From the NCBI GenBank assembly GCA_017620455.1, contig JAFZQK010000019.1, positions 1 through 7,290 of the forward strand: a stretch of DNA of 7,290 bases, written 5' to 3'. Below are positions 6,160-7,290 of the stretch, piece by piece. This DNA is from Clostridia bacterium (lineage in GTDB: Bacteria; Bacillota_A; Clostridia; Christensenellales; Aristaeellaceae). Position 1 is the stretch's first letter. Every line of letters begins with the position of its first letter. The notes below the pieces were generated by a model. That model searched no databases. It was not told the origin of the DNA and saw only the letters and a program-made list of their open reading frames with translations. Both the position numbers and the translations under genes were made by a program.

Positions 6160-6211
6160 GCAGGAAAAAAGCCGCGTCCGCCCAGGAAAAAAACCGCTCC
6201 TCCGCCCGGCA

Positions 6212-6266
6212 TGGGAATATCCGGCACAGGGAACCGGAAATTCCGGTCCTGTGCTGAATTTTCCCA
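6212..6266. repeat. Long imperfect dyad between the divergent genes
   Basis: The left arm (6212-6239) and right arm (6241-6266) match at 23 of 26 aligned positions, with a 2-nt insertion at 6231-6232 on the left. The core is accggaa-a-ttccggt (6233-6247). It is flanked by gcacagg (6224-6230) / cctgtgc (6248-6254) and by tgggaatat (6212-6220) / attttccca (6258-6266). The right arm covers the -35 region of the regulator promoter. It could be an operator, a cruciform or an RNA hairpin. Confidence 0.65.
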
Positions 6267-6282
6267 ATCCGTGTGGTATACT
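6254..6282 (+). promoter_or_regulatory. Promoter of the response regulator gene (extended -10)
   Basis: TATACT at 6277-6282 is preceded by TGG (6274-6276), giving an extended -10. A weak CTGAAT -35 (6254-6259) lies 17 bp upstream. Transcription would start near 6289, leaving a leader of about 25 nt before the ATG. The -35 lies in the right arm of the dyad at 6212-6266, which suggests regulation at this promoter, possibly by the regulator itself. Confidence 0.6.
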
Positions 6283-6300
6283 GAATGCAGAATCAGATCC

Positions 6301-6306
6301 GGGAGG
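6301..6306 (+). promoter_or_regulatory. Ribosome binding site of the response regulator gene
   Basis: GGGAGG, 7 nt before the ATG at 6314. It fits the start that gives the canonical receiver N-terminus MYRVLIVDDE. Confidence 0.7.
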
Positions 6307-6313
6307 CGAGGCC

Positions 6314-7290
6314 ATGTACCGCGTATTGATCGTAGACGACGAAATGCCCGCCCTGCGCTTCGTGCGCAGCATCATTGAGCAGTACGCCAAAAACTATCAG
6401 GTGGCCGGCACCGCGGCCAGCGGCGAGCAGGGGCTGCTGTTTTTGCAGCAGAATACCGTGGATCTTCTGATCACCGATATCAGCATGCACGGCATGAACG
6501 GCATCGAGCTGGCGAAGGCCGCCCGGGTGCTACAGCCCAACATCCATATCGTGATCATCAGCGGCTACGGGGAATTCGAATACGCCCAGGGGGCCATCCA
6601 GGCCGGCGTGGACGAATACCTGCTAAAGCCCGTTTCCATCAGCAAAATGACGGCCATGCTGCAGTCCCTGGAAAAGAAAATGGACGTGGACAGCTCCGAT
6701 CTGGCGGCCTCCGTGCTGCCCGCGATGGCCTGCGGCCAGCCCTATTCCAAAGAAACGGCGGATCAGCTGTACCGGCGCAAAAACTTCCGCTTCGCCCTGA
6801 TCCGCTGGGGCAATCTGGATATGACCCTGCCCAAGGCCCTGGGGGCCACCTCCCTGGTGCAGCCCCGGGACGAGCATTTCCAGGTGCTCCGGGGCCGGGA
6901 CGACGACGAGCGCATCCTCATCGCCCCGGACGGGCCCATGGAAGAATTCCTGAGCAATCTCAGCGTATACATGACCAAGCCCGGCAACCTGCCCACCTGG
7001 ACGGCGGTATACACCCCCACCGCCCGGGAAATGGAATCGCTGCCTGCCTTCATCGAATGGGCGCTGACGCTGCTGTACCGCAAAACCGTGATCGGCAAGC
7101 ATCAGATCATTCAGTTTACCGGCGGCTCCCCCACGGAGGACCGCATCCGCCTGCCCGCGGCGGACTTAAAGCAGCTGTCCTATTTCATCAGCATGACCAA
7201 ATACCGCATGATCAAGGATTACTTCTTCTCCCTGGCCGCCGCCTGGGAAAAGGAGCAGATGCCCCAGCGCCAGGTATGGCACATGGGGCG
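6314..7290 (+). CDS. YesN-like response regulator (receiver domain complete; C-terminus cut by the window edge)
   Basis: Two-component response regulator, of which 325 residues are visible. The receiver domain spans about 1-120: acidic pair D8/D9, phospho-acceptor D55 in 'LLITDISMHGMNG', conserved S83 in 'VIISGYGEFEYA', and K105-P106 in 'GVDEYLLKPV'. The 'GYGEFEYA...AGVDEYLLKP' wording is typical of YesN-type regulators, which carry a central helical/variable region and a C-terminal AraC-type helix-turn-helix. Residues 121-325 fit the central region, and the DNA-binding part would lie past the right edge, so the output domain is inferred rather than seen. In Firmicutes such regulators usually pair with a YesM-like sensor kinase and often control sugar transport and glycan-degradation genes. 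Divergent placement from a secreted GH3 gene supports that role here. It has its own promoter at 6254-6282. No frameshift is visible. Confidence 0.9.
   Translation, partial: MYRVLIVDDEMPALRFVRSIIEQYAKNYQVAGTAASGEQGLLFLQQNTVDLLITDISMHGMNGIELAKAARVLQPNIHIVIISGYGEFEYAQGAIQAGVDEYLLKPVSISKMTAMLQSLEKKMDVDSSDLAASVLPAMACGQPYSKETADQLYRRKNFRFALIRWGNLDMTLPKALGATSLVQPRDEHFQVLRGRDDDERILIAPDGPMEEFLSNLSVYMTKPGNLPTWTAVYTPTAREMESLPAFIEWALTLLYRKTVIGKHQIIQFTGGSPTEDRIRLPAADLKQLSYFISMTKYRMIKDYFFSLAAAWEKEQMPQRQVWHMG

Noticed and set aside
3505..6378. 957-residue open frame on the plus strand opposite the GH3 gene
   Set aside because: Its length is an artefact of the GC-rich antisense strand. The product is dominated by G, V, H and A with no family signature, no ribosome site was seen, and it covers a GH3 gene with clear motifs on the other strand.
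6070..6390. Longer start for the complete GH3 gene
   Set aside because: The extra 107 residues have no GH3 similarity that I can see, precede a clear signal peptide and overlap the divergent regulator gene.
6623..7102. Minus-strand open frames opposite the response regulator
   Set aside because: Antisense shadows. The plus-strand frame has all receiver-domain residues.

Overview
The window looks like a piece of a carbohydrate-degradation locus from a GC-rich, anaerobic Firmicute, probably a gut or rumen Clostridia-type bacterium. This assignment is an inference. It rests on AAGGAG-type ribosome sites, Gram-positive-style Sec signal peptides on four consecutive proteins, a YesN-like response regulator, and glycoside hydrolase family 3 (GH3) enzymes carrying the 'KDLNGNGQLDVYEDWR' motif. 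No marker gene is present to fix the taxon.

Layout. Four genes lie on the minus strand and one on the plus strand. Reading the minus strand from right to left: a complete secreted GH3 enzyme (6069-3565); a 258-bp gap with three consecutive stem-loops; a secreted right-handed beta-helix protein with a 22-residue cysteine ladder (3306-1882); a 142-bp gap; a secreted stand-alone CBM9/DOMON-like sugar-binding protein (1739-933) ending in a clear intrinsic terminator (905-875); then a second GH3 paralogue (722 to the left edge) with its own leader, cut off by the window. Divergent from the first GH3 gene, on the plus strand, is a response regulator (6314 to the right edge). Its receiver domain is complete and its expected C-terminal AraC-type DNA-binding domain lies outside the window.

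How the parts may work together. All four minus-strand products are predicted to be exported and are of types that act on or bind polysaccharide. The divergent two-component regulator is the natural candidate to control them. The 244-bp divergent intergenic region holds a long imperfect dyad (6212-6266) overlapping the regulator promoter, a tandem 10-bp repeat in the GH3 leader, and a CCGGA...TCCGG motif. Transporter and sensor kinase genes, common partners in such loci, are not in the window.

Limits. No mobile element, tRNA, rRNA or CRISPR array was seen. I found no clearly new enzymatic system. The most interesting items are the three-hairpin intergenic element, the dyad at the regulator promoter and the cysteine-laddered beta-helix protein. 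The plus-strand open frames between 1 and 6378 are antisense shadows of the real genes.
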